A stretch of DNA of 6,802 bases from Acidaminococcaceae bacterium (GTDB lineage Bacteria > Bacillota > Negativicutes > Acidaminococcales > Acidaminococcaceae), in the NCBI GenBank assembly GCA_017443165.1, contig JAFSOW010000094.1, forward strand, positions 1-6,802, written 5' to 3'. How positions within the stretch are numbered: position 1 is the stretch's first letter; every line of letters begins with the position of its first letter. Under the pieces are notes generated by a model, which saw only the letters and a program-made list of their open reading frames with translations, was not told the origin of the DNA and did no database searches. The position numbers and the translations under genes are program-made. Of this stretch, positions 6,078-6,802 are shown piece by piece.

Positions 6078-6802
6078 ATGGATTATGCTGAACTGATGGA
6101 ACAGGCCCGTCCCAGATTGGGAAAGGACTGCAAAGGCTGCCTGATTTGCAACGGGCGCGCCTGCGGGAATAAGATGCCGGGTCCTGGCGCGAAGGGAATT
6201 GGCGATACGGCGATCCGCAACTATGAAAAGTGGAAAGAAATACGTATCAATATGGACACGCTGGTGGAACGGAAACCCGTGGATATGAGCCTGGACTTTT
6301 TCGGCAAACGTCTGAAATATCCGATTATCGCAGGACCGGTAGGGTTAGTGGCTGTACATTACAGTGATGCCTATACGGATACTACATACAACGATGTGCT
6401 TGTTTCCGGCTGTGCTGCGGAAGGAATCGTGGCAATGACCGGTGACGGAGCCGATGCCACGGTGATGCAGGCGGCCTGTGCGGCCATAAAGAAAGCCGGT
6501 GGCATGGGGATTCCTACGGTGAAACCCTGGGGACCGGAAACACTGCAGGAAAAGTTTGCTTTTGTAAAGGAAAGCGGCGCGTTTGCCTGTGCCATGGACG
6601 TGGACGGGGCCGGCCTGCCGTTCCTGAAAAAGCTGAATACGTCGGCGGGTTCCAAATCACAGGAAGAACTGGCTGAAATTATCCGCAATGCCGGTCTGCC
6701 CTTTATCGTGAAAGGCATCATGACCGTCAAAGGCGCTTTGAAAGCAAAAGCTGCGGGAGCTTCCGCCATTGTGGTATCCAACCATGGCGGCAGGGTGCTG
6801 GA
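6078..6802 (+). CDS. FMN-dependent alpha-hydroxy-acid oxidoreductase (partial, 3' end missing)
   Basis: The first 241 codons are present and the gene runs off the window. The protein belongs to the glycolate oxidase / lactate dehydrogenase (FMN) TIM-barrel family, which oxidises 2-hydroxy acids such as lactate to 2-oxo acids with bound FMN. Visible signatures are YPIIAGPVG (81-89) at the FMN-binding first strand, VAMTGDGA (118-125), CAMDVDGAG (171-179), FIVKGIM (209-215) with FMN-contacting Lys212, and VVSNHGGRVLD (232-242) with catalytic-base His236 and substrate Arg239. The N-terminus carries four cysteines, C18-x2-C21-x2-C24-x4-C29. I recall a similar Cys-rich lead in homologues from anaerobic Bacillota; it is absent from classical glycolate oxidases and could bind metal or an Fe-S cluster. 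No membrane segment is seen. The start ATG 6078 has AAAGGGGG at 6063-6070, 7 bases ahead. The 85-base gap from the previous gene contains no clear terminator and only weak promoter-like sequence. Confidence 0.9.
   Translation, partial: MDYAELMEQARPRLGKDCKGCLICNGRACGNKMPGPGAKGIGDTAIRNYEKWKEIRINMDTLVERKPVDMSLDFFGKRLKYPIIAGPVGLVAVHYSDAYTDTTYNDVLVSGCAAEGIVAMTGDGADATVMQAACAAIKKAGGMGIPTVKPWGPETLQEKFAFVKESGAFACAMDVDGAGLPFLKKLNTSAGSKSQEELAEIIRNAGLPFIVKGIMTVKGALKAKAAGASAIVVSNHGGRVL

Noticed and set aside
6371..6781. Minus-strand frame of 136 codons at the window end
   Set aside because: It is antisense to the conserved FMN-oxidoreductase motifs, including SNHGGRVLD.

Overview
The window reads as ordinary chromosomal DNA of a low-to-mid-GC Bacillota. 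My best guess is a member of the Negativicutes (Acidaminococcaceae/Veillonellaceae type). This rests on strong AGGAGG-type ribosome binding sites, the spoIID-queA-tgt gene order, and an FMN-dependent alpha-hydroxy-acid oxidoreductase of the kind found in anaerobic Bacillota. The lineage is an inference from gene content, not a measured assignment. All seven genes, two of them cut by the window edges, are on the + strand. I see no rRNA, tRNA, CRISPR array, insertion sequence or phage gene.

Region 1 (1-2497) holds the C-terminal end of a SpoIID/LytB-domain protein, then queA and tgt, the two late enzymes of queuosine tRNA modification, 24 bases apart. A strong intrinsic terminator closes this unit.

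Region 2 (2498-4295) opens with a 327-base non-coding stretch. It has a near-consensus promoter (2582-2610) and a predicted leader of about 208 bases with several short inverted repeats, one of which looks like a small terminator or attenuator. The leader precedes a 132-residue protein whose second half resembles domain I of the replication initiator DnaA, without the AAA+ or DNA-binding parts. A long hairpin terminator follows, and only 12 bases past its T-tract a GTG start opens a TIM-barrel protein of the xylose isomerase-like / endonuclease IV fold. A second strong terminator ends this region.

Region 3 (4296-6802) starts with an extended -10 promoter. It then has a secreted protein of unknown function, a single-pass membrane protein resembling DUF2939 proteins, and the first 241 codons of an FMN-dependent alpha-hydroxy-acid oxidoreductase with a four-cysteine N-terminal motif. 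The spacers between these three genes (88 and 85 bases) show no clear terminator, so co-transcription is possible. The first spacer holds competing hairpins.

The queuosine genes clearly work together. The other genes show no obvious common pathway. The features most worth follow-up are the DnaA-domain-I-like orphan with its structured leader, and the terminator packed against the next gene's ribosome binding site.
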